From Aliidongia dinghuensis (GTDB lineage Bacteria > Pseudomonadota > Alphaproteobacteria > ATCC43930 > CGMCC-115725), in the NCBI RefSeq assembly GCF_014643535.1, contig NZ_BMJQ01000004.1:372001-436000 (forward strand): a DNA stretch of 64,000 nucleotides, written 5' to 3'. Below the pieces are notes generated by a model. The model did no database searches, was not told the origin of the DNA, and worked only from the letters and a program-made list of their open reading frames with translations. Below, in pieces: positions 33,731 through 42,290 of this stretch. The translations under genes were made by a program, and so were the position numbers. Within the stretch, counting starts at the first letter, position 1. Each line of letters starts with the position of its first letter.

Positions 33731-34293
33731 ACCGGCGCTCCCATCTCGGCGTCCTCGCCGACCAGGTCCTCGACATGGGCCGCGTCATGGTGCGGCAGCT
33801 CGCCGGTCCGCGCGAAGGCCCACGCCACCTGCAGGAAGCGGAAGCACATGAGGTAGGAGCCGAGCGGGATGCACAGATAGACCATCCAGCTCGGCCATTC
33901 GAGATCGGGTGTCGTCTGGTCGGTCCCCATCAGGCCATAGACGAACTTGGCGCCCATGGTGCCGATGACGCCGGTGAAGAGCGCGCCGCACAGGAGCCCG
34001 AACAGCACGACCCATTTGCGCCGGCTGGGCTCGAGCCGCTTGATCAGCACGTCGACGCCGACATGGATGCCGGTGCGCACGCCGTAGGCGGCGCCGAACT
34101 TCGCCATCCAGATGAACATGAAGATGCAGAGTTCCTGCGCCCAGTCCATGTCGAACTGGCTCGCGATCGGGAAGAGCAGGGGTATGCCGACGGCGAAGCG
34201 CTGCACCACCGACAGGAAGATGATGAGCGTGGCCCCGGCCATCATCGTCGCGATCAGGATCTCTTCCAGCCGATCGACTATTCGAAGCAGCAT
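33727..34293 (-). CDS. dctQ: TRAP transporter small permease, DctQ type
   Basis: 188 residues from ATG 34293 (the frame runs eight codons further up). Four membrane helices. MDWAQELCIFMFIWMAKFGAAYGVRTGIHVGVDVL is the diagnostic TRAP-S motif (WAxE...R...HxxVD). The extension between helices 2 and 3 is somewhat long. It couples with dctM, whose start overlaps its end. Confidence 0.9.
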   Translation of the reverse strand: MLLRIVDRLEEILIATMMAGATLIIFLSVVQRFAVGIPLLFPIASQFDMDWAQELCIFMFIWMAKFGAAYGVRTGIHVGVDVLIKRLEPSRRKWVVLFGLLCGALFTGVIGTMGAKFVYGLMGTDQTTPDLEWPSWMVYLCIPLGSYLMCFRFLQVAWAFARTGELPHHDAAHVEDLVGEDAEMGAPV

Positions 34294-34388
34294 CTGGCTT
34301 TCTCTCCGCCAAGGCATGAAGCACGACCGCCCCGGCGCATCCGACGGGCGGGCCCATCGGATGGTCGGGGCGGCAACGGGGACGGCGA

Positions 34389-35390
34389 CTAGTTTGCGGC
34401 TGCCGTCGCCTGGCGGAACGCGTCGATGGTTTCCTTGCCGATGCGCGAGGTCATCTCGGTCGCGACCGGGTCGAGCGCCTTGCGCCAGGCTGCCTTCTCG
34501 TCGGCGGTGAGGTCGATGAAGGTGATCTTGCCCGACGCCTTCATCTGGGCGAGCGCGTCGTCATTTTCCTTCTGCGACAGGTCGTTGACGTAGGTCGTTG
34601 CCTCGGCCATGGCCTTGTCGAGCTCATCGCGGATGTCGGCCGGCAGCCCGTCCCAGAACTTCTTGTTCACGATGACGGCGTAGCCGATGTAGCCGTGGTT
34701 GGAGAGCGTCGCGTACTTCTGCACTTCATAGTGCTTCTGCGTGTACATGTTGGACGGCGTGTTCTCCGAACCGTCGACGACGCCGGTCTGCATCGCCTGA
34801 TAGACGTCGGAGAAGGCCATGACCTGGGGAAGCGCGCCCAGCGCCTTGAACTGCGCCTCCAGCACCTTGGATGACTGGATGCGCATCTTCAGGCCCTGGA
34901 AGTCGGCCGGAGTCTTGAGCGGCTTGTTGGCGCTCATGATCTTGAAGCCGTTGTCCCAATAGGCGAGGCCTTCGATGCCCTTCGACTCGAGCTTCTTGAA
35001 CAGGCTCTTGCCCAAGGGGCCGTCGGTCACGCGCCGGAGTGCCGCCTTGTCCGGGATGATGTAGGGCAGGTCGAAGACCTCGAACTCCTTGGCGCCGAGC
35101 GGGCCGAACTTGGCAAGCGAGGGCGCCAGCATCTGAACGGCCCCCAGCTGCAGCGCCTCGACCTCTTCCTTGTCCTTATAGAGCTGGGAATTGGGATAGA
35201 CTTCGATCCGGACCTTGCCGTTCGTGTATTTCTCGGCCAGTTCCTTGAACTTGTCGGCGCCTTTGCCCTTGGGCGTGTCCGGCGCCACGACATGGCTGAA
35301 CTTGATGACGATCGGATCGTCCGCCCAGGCTGGGCCCGCGACGAGCGCGACCAGCGCCGTGAAAATGCCCGCGGCGAAAATATGCTTCAT
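34389..35390 (-). CDS. dctP: TRAP transporter periplasmic substrate-binding protein, DctP type
   Basis: 333 residues with a signal peptide (MKHIFAAGIFTALVALVAGPAWA). IKFSHVVAPDTPKGKGADKFKELAEKYTNGKV opens the DctP fold, and the carboxylate-clamping Arg lies in LKMRIQSSKVLEAQFKALGA. VVDGSENTPSNMYTQKHYEVQKYATLSNHGYIGYAVIVNK is the typical second half. Family members bind C4-type or other organic acids. The ligand here is inferred from the adjacent CoA-transferase, fumarase and hydratase genes. A hairpin lies just upstream of its start. Confidence 0.92.
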   Translation of the reverse strand: MKHIFAAGIFTALVALVAGPAWADDPIVIKFSHVVAPDTPKGKGADKFKELAEKYTNGKVRIEVYPNSQLYKDKEEVEALQLGAVQMLAPSLAKFGPLGAKEFEVFDLPYIIPDKAALRRVTDGPLGKSLFKKLESKGIEGLAYWDNGFKIMSANKPLKTPADFQGLKMRIQSSKVLEAQFKALGALPQVMAFSDVYQAMQTGVVDGSENTPSNMYTQKHYEVQKYATLSNHGYIGYAVIVNKKFWDGLPADIRDELDKAMAEATTYVNDLSQKENDDALAQMKASGKITFIDLTADEKAAWRKALDPVATEMTSRIGKETIDAFRQATAAAN

Positions 35391-35436
35391 CGTTTACTCC
35401 CCCCAAATGGTGTGGTTCGTTGAATCTTGTTACAGG

Positions 35437-35454
35437 CCGGCCTCTTCGGGCCGG
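35437..35454 (-). promoter_or_regulatory. Intra-operon hairpin upstream of dctP
   Basis: Perfect 6-bp arms CCGGCC/GGCCGG with a 6-base loop, in the 68-bp gap between the hydratase and dctP genes. It may stabilise or attenuate the dctP part of the transcript. Confidence 0.45.
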
Positions 35455-35458
35455 TTCT

Positions 35459-36319
35459 TCAAGCGCTTTCGGACTCCATGCAGATCTTGCCTGCAGCATC
35501 CTCGGTCCAGCAATGGATCCCGCCCGCGGCATGGCGCCGCCCTCGGACGGCGAAGCGCTGGCCAGAGATGAGCGGCGAGACGCCGCGATAGCGGAACGAG
35601 CTGGGTGCCGCGCCGCCGAGCTCGGCCGCGAGATTGAACATCAGGCTCGCCTGCAGCGGCCCGTGCACCACCAGGCCGGCATAACCTTCGACGCCGGTGA
35701 CATAGGGATGGTCGTAGTGGATCCGATGGCCGTTGAACGTCATGGCCGAATAGCGGAACAGCAGGACCGGCGTCGCCTCGACATGGCGGGTGATGTCGGC
35801 CAGACGTGACTGGGGCGGACGCAGCTCGGGCGCGTCGCTGGCCTCCGCCTTCTGGGGTGTCGCACTCGTCGCTTCGCGATAGACGATGTTATGCCGCTCA
35901 GTGAGCGCCACGCCGCGCTCGGTCGCGTATTCATGGTCGACCGAGACGAAGCACAGCGTGCCCGTGCGGCCTTCCTTGACCATGACGTCAGCAATGACGG
36001 AGCGGCGGCGCACATGGTCGCCGACCCGCAGCGGCGCCAGGGTCTCGACCGAACCGCCGGCCCACATCCGGCGCGGCAGCGGCACCGGCGGCAGGAACTC
36101 GCCCTTGGCCGCATGGCCATCCTCGCCGATGCCGCTCAAGGGCGTGATCGGCGGCGCCAGGCACCAATGGAGGGCGAGCGGCGCGTCATCGGTCGCAACG
36201 GGCGCGAGGTTGGGCTCGAGCGTTGCGCGGTACTCCTGGGCGAGCCGCGGCGTCACGATGTCGTCCGCTTCCATGGTGCGGCCGATCCATTGCCGGAGCG
36301 TCGCGAGATCCAGCTGCAT
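35459..36319 (-). CDS. HTD2/MaoC-type hydratase, possible mesaconyl/itaconyl-CoA hydratase
   Basis: 286 residues, a double hot-dog protein. The second hot-dog has the hydratase motif RYSAMTFNGHRIHYDHPYVTGVEGYAGLVVHGPLQASL, with Asn/His residues in place of the Asp-His pair layout of R-hydratases, as in HTD2 and mesaconyl-C4-CoA hydratases. The N-terminal half starts LRQWIGRTMEADDIVTPRLAQEYRATLE. Cytoplasmic. Homologous enzymes hydrate mesaconyl-CoA or itaconyl-CoA to citramalyl-CoA. Its company (CoA-transferase, class I fumarase, acyl-CoA dehydrogenase, TRAP) supports a C5-dicarboxylyl-CoA substrate, but this is inference. Confidence 0.75.
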   Translation of the reverse strand: MQLDLATLRQWIGRTMEADDIVTPRLAQEYRATLEPNLAPVATDDAPLALHWCLAPPITPLSGIGEDGHAAKGEFLPPVPLPRRMWAGGSVETLAPLRVGDHVRRRSVIADVMVKEGRTGTLCFVSVDHEYATERGVALTERHNIVYREATSATPQKAEASDAPELRPPQSRLADITRHVEATPVLLFRYSAMTFNGHRIHYDHPYVTGVEGYAGLVVHGPLQASLMFNLAAELGGAAPSSFRYRGVSPLISGQRFAVRGRRHAAGGIHCWTEDAAGKICMESESA

Positions 36320-36331
36320 GGCTGACGCCTC

Positions 36332-37498
36332 CTAATAGGACCGGGGCAGGCCCAGCACATGCTCGGCCAGATAGGACAGGATCAGATTGGTCGAGATCGG
36401 GGCCACTTGATAGAGCCGGGTCTCGCGGAATTTGCGCTCGACGTCGTATTCTTCGGCGAAGCCGAAGCCGCCATGGGTCTGGATGCAGGCGTTCGCCGCC
36501 TCGAACGAGGCGTCGGCCGCCAGCATCTTCGCCATGTTCGCCTCGGCGCCCGGGTTCTGCCCGGCCTCGTAGAGCCGGAGCGCCTCGCGCACCATGAGTT
36601 CGGCCGCGCGCATGTTGGCGTAGGCCTTGGCGATCGGGAACTGGATGCCCTGGTTCCGGCCGATCGGCCGGTCGAACACGACGCGCTCCTTGGCATAGGC
36701 CGAGGCCTTGCCGATGAACCATTTGGCATCGCCGATGCACTCGGACGCGATCAGGATGCGCTCCGCGTTCATGCCCGACAGGATGTAGCGGAAACCCTGG
36801 CCTTCCTCACCGATCAGGTTCTCGGCCGGCACTTCAAGATTGTCGAAGAAGACCTCGCACGTATTGTGGTTCATCATCGTGCGGATTGGCCGGATGGTGA
36901 GGCCGTGGCCCAAGGCCGCGCGCATATCGACCAGGAAGGTCGAGAGCCCCTCGGTCTTCTTCGCGACCTGATCGCGCGGCGTCGTGCGCGCGAGCAGCAG
37001 CATCAGGTCGGAATATTCCGCCCGGCTGGTCCAGATCTTCTGGCCGTTCACGATGTACTTGTCGCCCTCGCGCCGGGCCACCGTCCGGAGTGAGGTCGTG
37101 TCGGTGCCGCTCGTCGGCTCGGTCACGCCGAACGCCTGCAGCCTGAGCTCACCGGCTGCGATCTTCGGCAGGTAGGCCGCCTTCTGCTGGGCGTTGCCGT
37201 GCCGGAGCACCGTGCCCATCGTGTACATCTGGGCGTGGCAGGCGGCCCCGTTGCAGCCGTTCGCCTGTACCGTCTCGAGGATCGCCGCCGCGGCCGACAG
37301 CGGCAGGCCGGCGCCGCCATATTCCTCGGGGATCAGCACCGAGAGATAGCCGGACTCGGTCAGCGCCCGAACGAATTCGGCCGGATATTCCATCGACCGG
37401 TCGAGCTTGCGCCAATACTCGCCGGGGAAGCGTGCGCACAGCTTGGCGACGGCATCGCGGATGTCGGCGTAGGGATCGTCGGCGTGGCTGGTATCCAT
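36332..37498 (-). CDS. Acyl-CoA dehydrogenase family flavoprotein
   Basis: 388 residues. FAD-binding motifs are clear: AFGVTEPTSGTDTTSLRT (about 122-139) and KYIVNGQKIWTSRAEYSDL (148-165), and the C-terminal IQTHGGFGFAEEYDVERKFRETRLYQ. The usual catalytic Glu near the C-terminus (YEGT) is missing; that stretch reads YQVAPIST. A Glu at 246 (SGMNAERILIASE) lines up with the alternative base used by isovaleryl-CoA and long-chain enzymes. So the enzyme may act on a branched acyl-CoA such as methylsuccinyl-CoA. It sits between the fumarase and hydratase genes with 10-12 bp gaps. Confidence 0.85.
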   Translation of the reverse strand: MDTSHADDPYADIRDAVAKLCARFPGEYWRKLDRSMEYPAEFVRALTESGYLSVLIPEEYGGAGLPLSAAAAILETVQANGCNGAACHAQMYTMGTVLRHGNAQQKAAYLPKIAAGELRLQAFGVTEPTSGTDTTSLRTVARREGDKYIVNGQKIWTSRAEYSDLMLLLARTTPRDQVAKKTEGLSTFLVDMRAALGHGLTIRPIRTMMNHNTCEVFFDNLEVPAENLIGEEGQGFRYILSGMNAERILIASECIGDAKWFIGKASAYAKERVVFDRPIGRNQGIQFPIAKAYANMRAAELMVREALRLYEAGQNPGAEANMAKMLAADASFEAANACIQTHGGFGFAEEYDVERKFRETRLYQVAPISTNLILSYLAEHVLGLPRSY

Positions 37499-37508
37499 GG
37501 CGGAACTC

Positions 37509-39017
37509 TCAGGCTGTGCGGGCAGCGGCGCGCCACCGGGCAGGCCCCTCGCGGTGGACGGAAGTGCCTTGCGCGTCGACTGCGACCGTGACCGGCATGT
37601 CGACCACGGTGAATTCGTGGATCGCCTCCATGCCGAGGTCGCCGAACGCCAGCACCCGGGCGGACTTGATCGCCTTGGAGACGAGATAGGCGGCTCCGCC
37701 GACGGCGATCAGATAGGCCGCACCATGGGCCTTGATCGCCTCGATCGCGGCCGGGCCGCGCTCGGCCTTGCCGATCATGACCAGGAGGCCGGTCTCGGCC
37801 AGCATGGTTTCGGTGAAGCGGTCCATGCGGGTGGACGTGGTCGGGCCGGCCGGGCCAACCGCCTCGTCACCGACCGCATCGACCGGGCCCACGTAATAGA
37901 TCGCCCGGTCGCGGAAATTGACCGGCAGCGGCTCGCCTGCGGCCAGCATCCGGGTCATGCGCAGATGCGCCGCGTCGCGCCCGGTCAGCAGCTTGCCCGA
38001 CAGCAGCAGCGTCTCGCCCGCGCGCCAGGTCGCGACCTCCGCCGGCGTCAGGCGGTCGAGGTCGACGCGCCGCGCGCCGGCGGCGATGCCATCGAGCGCG
38101 ATCTCCGGCCAGAGGTCGAGATCGGGTGGGGTGAGTGTCGCCGGCCCCGAGCCGTCGAGCACGAAATGCGCGTGCCGATCGGCGGCGCATTGCGGGATGA
38201 GGCCCACGGGCAGCGAGGCTGCATGGACCGGGAAGGTGCGGATCTTGACGTCGAGCACGGTGGTGAGGCCGCCCAGCCCTTGGGCGCCGATGCCGAGCGC
38301 GTTGATCTTCTCCCAAAGCTCGATGCGCATTTCCTCGAGCTTGGAGGCGGGGCCGCGCGCCCGGAGCTCGGTCATGTCGATCGGGTCCAGGAGCGACTGT
38401 TTTGCCAGCAGCATCGCCTTCTCGGCACTGCCGCCGATGCCGAGGCCGATCAGACCCGGCGGGCACCAGCCGGCGCCCAAGGTTTCGACCGTGCGCAGGA
38501 CCCAGTCGACCACGGAGTCGCTGGGCTCAAGCGTTGCAAAGCGCGACTTGTTCTCGGAGCCGCCGCCTTTGGCCGCGACATGGACCTCGACCTGGTCACC
38601 GGCGACCATCTCGACATGCAGGTTGGCCGGCGTGTTGTCGCCTGTGTTCTTCCGGTCGAACAGCGGCTCGCGCACCATCGAGGCGCGCAGCGGGTTGGTG
38701 TCGGCCTTCCAGGCGCGCCGAACACCCTCGTTCACCAGTTCGTCGAGCGGCCGACCGGTCGCGAAACGCGCGCCCATGCCGATCTTCATGAAGACATTGA
38801 CGACGCCGGTGTCCTGGCAGATCGGCCGCCGGCCGAACGCCGCCATGCGCGAGTTCGCCAGGATCTGCGCCATGGCGTTCTTCGCCGCCGGGCTCTGTTC
38901 CAGCCGATAGCTCTCGGCCAGATGCCGGATATAGTCCTCCGGGTGGTAGTAGGAGATGAACTGCAGCGCGTCGGCGATGCTCTGGACCAGGTCTTCCTCG
39001 GTGATGGGCGTGCTCAT
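37509..39017 (-). CDS. Class I (Fe-S) fumarate hydratase, possible mesaconase
   Basis: 502 residues. Alpha and beta parts are fused. Probable 4Fe-4S ligands: C67 (RRPICQDTG), C185 (GAGWCPPG) and C277 (GLIPQCAADRHAHF). The beta part starts near residue 330 (LTPAEVATWRAGETLLLSGKLLTGRDAAH). The start at 39017 overlaps the CoA-transferase stop as ATGA. Class I fumarases hydrate fumarate to malate, and promiscuous ones hydrate mesaconate to (S)-citramalate, as shown for Burkholderia xenovorans and E. coli FumA/FumB. Its place in this operon, rather than with citric-acid-cycle genes, favours the second role. Confidence 0.88.
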   Translation of the reverse strand: MSTPITEEDLVQSIADALQFISYYHPEDYIRHLAESYRLEQSPAAKNAMAQILANSRMAAFGRRPICQDTGVVNVFMKIGMGARFATGRPLDELVNEGVRRAWKADTNPLRASMVREPLFDRKNTGDNTPANLHVEMVAGDQVEVHVAAKGGGSENKSRFATLEPSDSVVDWVLRTVETLGAGWCPPGLIGLGIGGSAEKAMLLAKQSLLDPIDMTELRARGPASKLEEMRIELWEKINALGIGAQGLGGLTTVLDVKIRTFPVHAASLPVGLIPQCAADRHAHFVLDGSGPATLTPPDLDLWPEIALDGIAAGARRVDLDRLTPAEVATWRAGETLLLSGKLLTGRDAAHLRMTRMLAAGEPLPVNFRDRAIYYVGPVDAVGDEAVGPAGPTTSTRMDRFTETMLAETGLLVMIGKAERGPAAIEAIKAHGAAYLIAVGGAAYLVSKAIKSARVLAFGDLGMEAIHEFTVVDMPVTVAVDAQGTSVHREGPARWRAAARTA

Positions 39018-40159
39018 GACGCGAACTCCTCGCGGATCTTTCGGTTGTGCTCGCCGATCGCCGGCACCCGGCCCAGCGACGGCGCGGTGCCGTCGCGGAG
39101 CGCCGGCGGGGCCACGATCGAGGCCAGGCCGTCGGGGGTCTCGACCGCGGCCCGGCGCAAGGCCGGATGCGCCGCCAGGTCCTTGAGGTCGCTGACGAAA
39201 CCGTAGGCGGTCTTGGCGGCGCGCAAGCGCTCGGCCGCTTCTTCGCGCGTGAACCGGCGGAACACGGCCGCGACGCGCGCGTCGACCGCGGGCCGGTTGG
39301 CGACGCGGATCGTGTTGGTCTCGTAGCCGGGCTCGCGCGGCAGGTCCGGCTCGCCCATGAACGTAGCGCAGAAATTGGCCCATTCCCGCTCGTTCTGGAT
39401 CGAGATCAGCACGAGCTTGCCGTCCGCCGTCTCGAACGCGCCATAGGGGCAGATCGAGGGATGGGCAAGGCCGACGCGCTCGACCGACCGGCCGGTGCCT
39501 TCCGAATAGAGCAGCGGCACGTTCATCCAGTCGGCCATGCCGTCGAACAGGCTGACCTCGAGCCGGCTGCCTTGGCCGGTGAGCGAGCGGGCGATAAGCG
39601 CCTCCAGCACGGCCGCATGCGCCGACATGCCGCACGCGATGTCGCAGACCGAGACGCCGACGCGCCCGGGCCCGGCCGGGTGACCGGTGATCGAGGCGAG
39701 GCCGCTTTCCGCCTGGACCAGCAGGTCGTAGGCCTTCATCTCGGTATAGCTGTTGCCGGCGCCGTAGCCGGTCACGTCGACCGTGACAAGCCGCGGATAG
39801 CGCCGGCGCAACTCGGCCGAGCCGAAGCCGGCGCGCTCGGCAGCACCCGGTGCCAGGTTCTGGATGAACACGTCCGCCTTTGCCAGCAGGCGATGGAGGA
39901 GGGCGGCTTCGTCCGGGTCCTTGATGTCGGCGACCAGGCTCTCCTTGCCGCGGTTGAGCCAGACGAAATAGCTGGAGAGACCGCCGACCGCGGCATCGTA
40001 GCCGCGCGCGAAGTCGCCCTCTGGCCGTTCGATCTTGATGACGCGGGCGCCGGCGTCGGCCAGCCGCGAGCTGCAATAGGGCGCCGCTACCGCCTGTTCG
40101 AGCGCCACGACCAGCAGGCCCTCGAGCGGCCTGGCGGGCTTGGCGGTGCGGTCTGTCAT
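39014..40159 (-). CDS. Class III (CaiB/BaiF) CoA-transferase
   Basis: 381 residues from the ATG at 40159. GGAGG is six bases before it, but directly abuts another ATG at 40165, which is therefore less likely. The catalytic Asp is D145 in MKAYDLLVQAESGL. LLVVALEQAVAAPYCSSRLADAGARVIKIERP and the WLNRGKESLVADIKDP segment are typical. These enzymes move CoA between dicarboxylates, for example succinyl-CoA to mesaconate, itaconate or citramalate. First gene of the minus-strand operon and divergent from lysR. Confidence 0.88.
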   Translation of the reverse strand: MTDRTAKPARPLEGLLVVALEQAVAAPYCSSRLADAGARVIKIERPEGDFARGYDAAVGGLSSYFVWLNRGKESLVADIKDPDEAALLHRLLAKADVFIQNLAPGAAERAGFGSAELRRRYPRLVTVDVTGYGAGNSYTEMKAYDLLVQAESGLASITGHPAGPGRVGVSVCDIACGMSAHAAVLEALIARSLTGQGSRLEVSLFDGMADWMNVPLLYSEGTGRSVERVGLAHPSICPYGAFETADGKLVLISIQNEREWANFCATFMGEPDLPREPGYETNTIRVANRPAVDARVAAVFRRFTREEAAERLRAAKTAYGFVSDLKDLAAHPALRRAAVETPDGLASIVAPPALRDGTAPSLGRVPAIGEHNRKIREEFAS

Positions 40160-40235
40160 CGGCATCCTCCGGATCGGGCTGTTGGTTCAGCTTTCCGACA
40201 GTTTCTCGACCACGGGCTGATCCGTCCAATATATA

Positions 40236-40252
40236 ATACTGCCGAACAGCAT
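40236..40252. promoter_or_regulatory. Candidate LysR binding dyad
   Basis: ATACTG-CCGAA-CAGCAT is an inverted repeat with one mismatch between the arms, directly ahead of the lysR start and about 75 bp from the CoA-transferase start. An AT-rich stretch (40228-40238) adjoins it. Confidence 0.35.
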
Positions 40253-40263
40253 ATGTGAAACGT

Positions 40264-41172
40264 ATGGAGCTCCGTCATTTCCGCTATTTCCTCGCCGTCG
40301 CCGAGGAACGTCATTTCACCCGGGCGGCCCAGCGGCTCGGCATCAGCCAGCCGCCCTTGAGCCAGCAGATCCGGCAGTTCGAGGCCGAGGTCGGCGCCGT
40401 CCTGTTCCATCGCCTGCCTCATGGCGTGGCGCTGACCGAGGCAGGCGAGCGCCTGCTGCAGGATGCGCGCACGATCCTGCGCGACGCCGACAAGGCGCTC
40501 GACAACGCGCGGCGCGCAGCGCGCGGCGAATGGGGCGTCATCCGGATCGGCTTCACCTCGTCGGCCTCGTTCCATCCGTTCGTCACCGGCGCCATTCGCG
40601 ACTATCGCCTGGCCTATCCCGAGGTCCGGCTCGAGCTCATCGAGGCCAACACGGTCAGGCTGTTCGAGCTGTTCCAGGCCGAGCAGCTCAATGCGGCCTT
40701 CATTCGCCCGGCGCCGGGCGAGAGCGGCGCGCTCGGGGAGATGCCGCTCTTCCGGGAGGAGATGCTGGTGGCGCTGCCGGCCGATCACCGGCTCGCCGCA
40801 CAGCCGCGCGTGGCGCTCACGGAACTGGCGGACGAGACCTTCATCCTCTATCCGCGCCGCAACGGCCGGGCGCTCTATGACGACATCGTCGGCGCCTGCC
40901 AGGCGGCGGGCTTCAATCCCCATGTCGAGCAGGAGGCGCCGCAGATGGCCTCCACCATCACGCTCGTCGCCACCGGCCTCGGCATCTCGATCGTGCCGGC
41001 CTCGATGAAGCACCTGGCCGCCCGCGGCGTGACCTATCGGCCGATCGACGGCGAGGAGCCGCGCGCCGCCATGAGCCTCGTGCATTTCGGCGGCGGCTCG
41101 CCGGCCGCGACGCGCGCCTTCGTCGGCATCGTCGAGGCGCGGCTCGAGCGGGAGCAGGCGGGCAAGGCATAG
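40264..41172 (+). CDS. LysR-family regulator of the CoA-transferase/fumarase/TRAP operon
   Basis: About 302 residues from ATG 40264; a GTG at 40255 is in frame. The winged helix is MELRHFRYFLAVAEERHFTRAAQRLGISQPPLSQQIRQ, the CatR/BenM-like subgroup, whose members sense organic acids. The effector domain starts near GEWGVIRIGFTSSASFHPF. It is divergent from the CoA-transferase gene, so it is probably the activator of that operon, with the pathway substrate or its CoA ester as inducer (inference). Confidence 0.9.
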   Translation: MELRHFRYFLAVAEERHFTRAAQRLGISQPPLSQQIRQFEAEVGAVLFHRLPHGVALTEAGERLLQDARTILRDADKALDNARRAARGEWGVIRIGFTSSASFHPFVTGAIRDYRLAYPEVRLELIEANTVRLFELFQAEQLNAAFIRPAPGESGALGEMPLFREEMLVALPADHRLAAQPRVALTELADETFILYPRRNGRALYDDIVGACQAAGFNPHVEQEAPQMASTITLVATGLGISIVPASMKHLAARGVTYRPIDGEEPRAAMSLVHFGGGSPAATRAFVGIVEARLEREQAGKA

Positions 41173-41229
41173 CGGCTCAGGCACCGTCGCGCGGGGCGCA
41201 GAACAGCGCCACCTCCCAATGGCGATGAC

Positions 41230-42198
41230 CTACGCCTGACGTCCTTGCGGCACCGGCGGTTTCCAGCCCATCACCGCTTCAGCGCGCCACGGCGCGTCCG
41301 TCAGCTCGGTGATCAAGAAGTCGGCCAGGGCGGAGACCTTCGCAGGACGAGCGCGAGCCGTCGGTGTCACGAAGTACAATCCGCCTTCCGGCAGGCGCCA
41401 ATCGGTCAGGATCGGCTCAAGCAGCTTCTCTGGGAAATATTGTGTCGCGACAAATTCGGGGAATTCGCCGATCGCCAGCCCTTCGAGTACGGTTGGCATC
41501 AGCGCCTCGACGCTCGTTCCTCTGAGCGGCCCTGTTGGCGTGACCAAGCATTCCTCGCCCGTCTCGCGGTGCGTGAAGCGCCAAGCATCGCGCTTCGCTC
41601 TGTTCGCGTAGCTCAGGCACCGATGAGCATCCAGGTCGTGCGGGTGCTGCGGACGGCCATGCCGGGCGATGTAACTCGGCGATGCGACCACGAACCGGCG
41701 AACGGGCGCGATCAGCCGCGCCACAAGGGACGAATCTTCCATGATCGCAATGCGCAGGGCGGCGTCAAAGCCGTCGCCGATCAGGTCGGTCTGCGCATCG
41801 GTCAGGTGAAGATCGACCACGATGTCGGGATAGCGACGAAAGAACTCGGGCAGCATGGGTGCCACCCAGCGCGCGCCAAAGGAGAGCGGGGCGGCGAGCT
41901 TCACCAAGCCTCGCGGGCGACTGGAGGTCTCGCGCGCGAAGTCCTCGGCCGCCTCTGCATCCGCATAGATTCTGGAGGCTCGCTCGGCCAGGGTGTGACC
42001 GAAGTCCGTCAGTGCGAGCCGTCGTGAGGTTCTATTGAAGAGACGCCCGCCGAGCCGCTCTTCAAGGCGCGTGACGGCCCGGGAGACAGTGGCGACCGAC
42101 ACGCCCAGGGCTCGGGCCGCGGCGGCGAACGATCGCTCCTCCGCCACCGTCGCGAACATCGCGAGCCCCTCGAAGTCAGGCAGTTTCGACATCGACAT
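41230..42198 (-). CDS. LysR-family transcriptional regulator (CrgA/DmlR-like)
   Basis: About 322 residues from ATG 42198 (an ATG at 42219 is in frame). The DNA-binding part is FEGLAMFATVAEERSFAAAARALGVSVATVSRAVTRLE, followed by the LTDFGHTLAERASRIYADAEAAED linker typical of the large CrgA/DmlR group. The effector domain carries GLVKLAAPLSFGARWVAPMLPEFFRRYPDI and SPSYIARHGRPQHPHDLDAHRCL. It is divergent from the small NTF2-like gene 92 bp away and may control it. No known ligand. Confidence 0.88.
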   Translation of the reverse strand: MSMSKLPDFEGLAMFATVAEERSFAAAARALGVSVATVSRAVTRLEERLGGRLFNRTSRRLALTDFGHTLAERASRIYADAEAAEDFARETSSRPRGLVKLAAPLSFGARWVAPMLPEFFRRYPDIVVDLHLTDAQTDLIGDGFDAALRIAIMEDSSLVARLIAPVRRFVVASPSYIARHGRPQHPHDLDAHRCLSYANRAKRDAWRFTHRETGEECLVTPTGPLRGTSVEALMPTVLEGLAIGEFPEFVATQYFPEKLLEPILTDWRLPEGGLYFVTPTARARPAKVSALADFLITELTDAPWRAEAVMGWKPPVPQGRQA

Positions 42199-42290
42199 TC
42201 TCGCAACGATGACTTTCATCCATTTCTATTTCGAAAACGCCGCCTCCGCCACAAATTTGCCGGACCCGCAAGGTGATACGGAGATGCGCG

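Noticed and set aside
37509-40229. Single very long minus-strand frame of 906 codons
   Set aside because: It is the fumarase frame extended across the CoA-transferase gene in the wrong frame. The ATGA junction and family starts show two separate genes.
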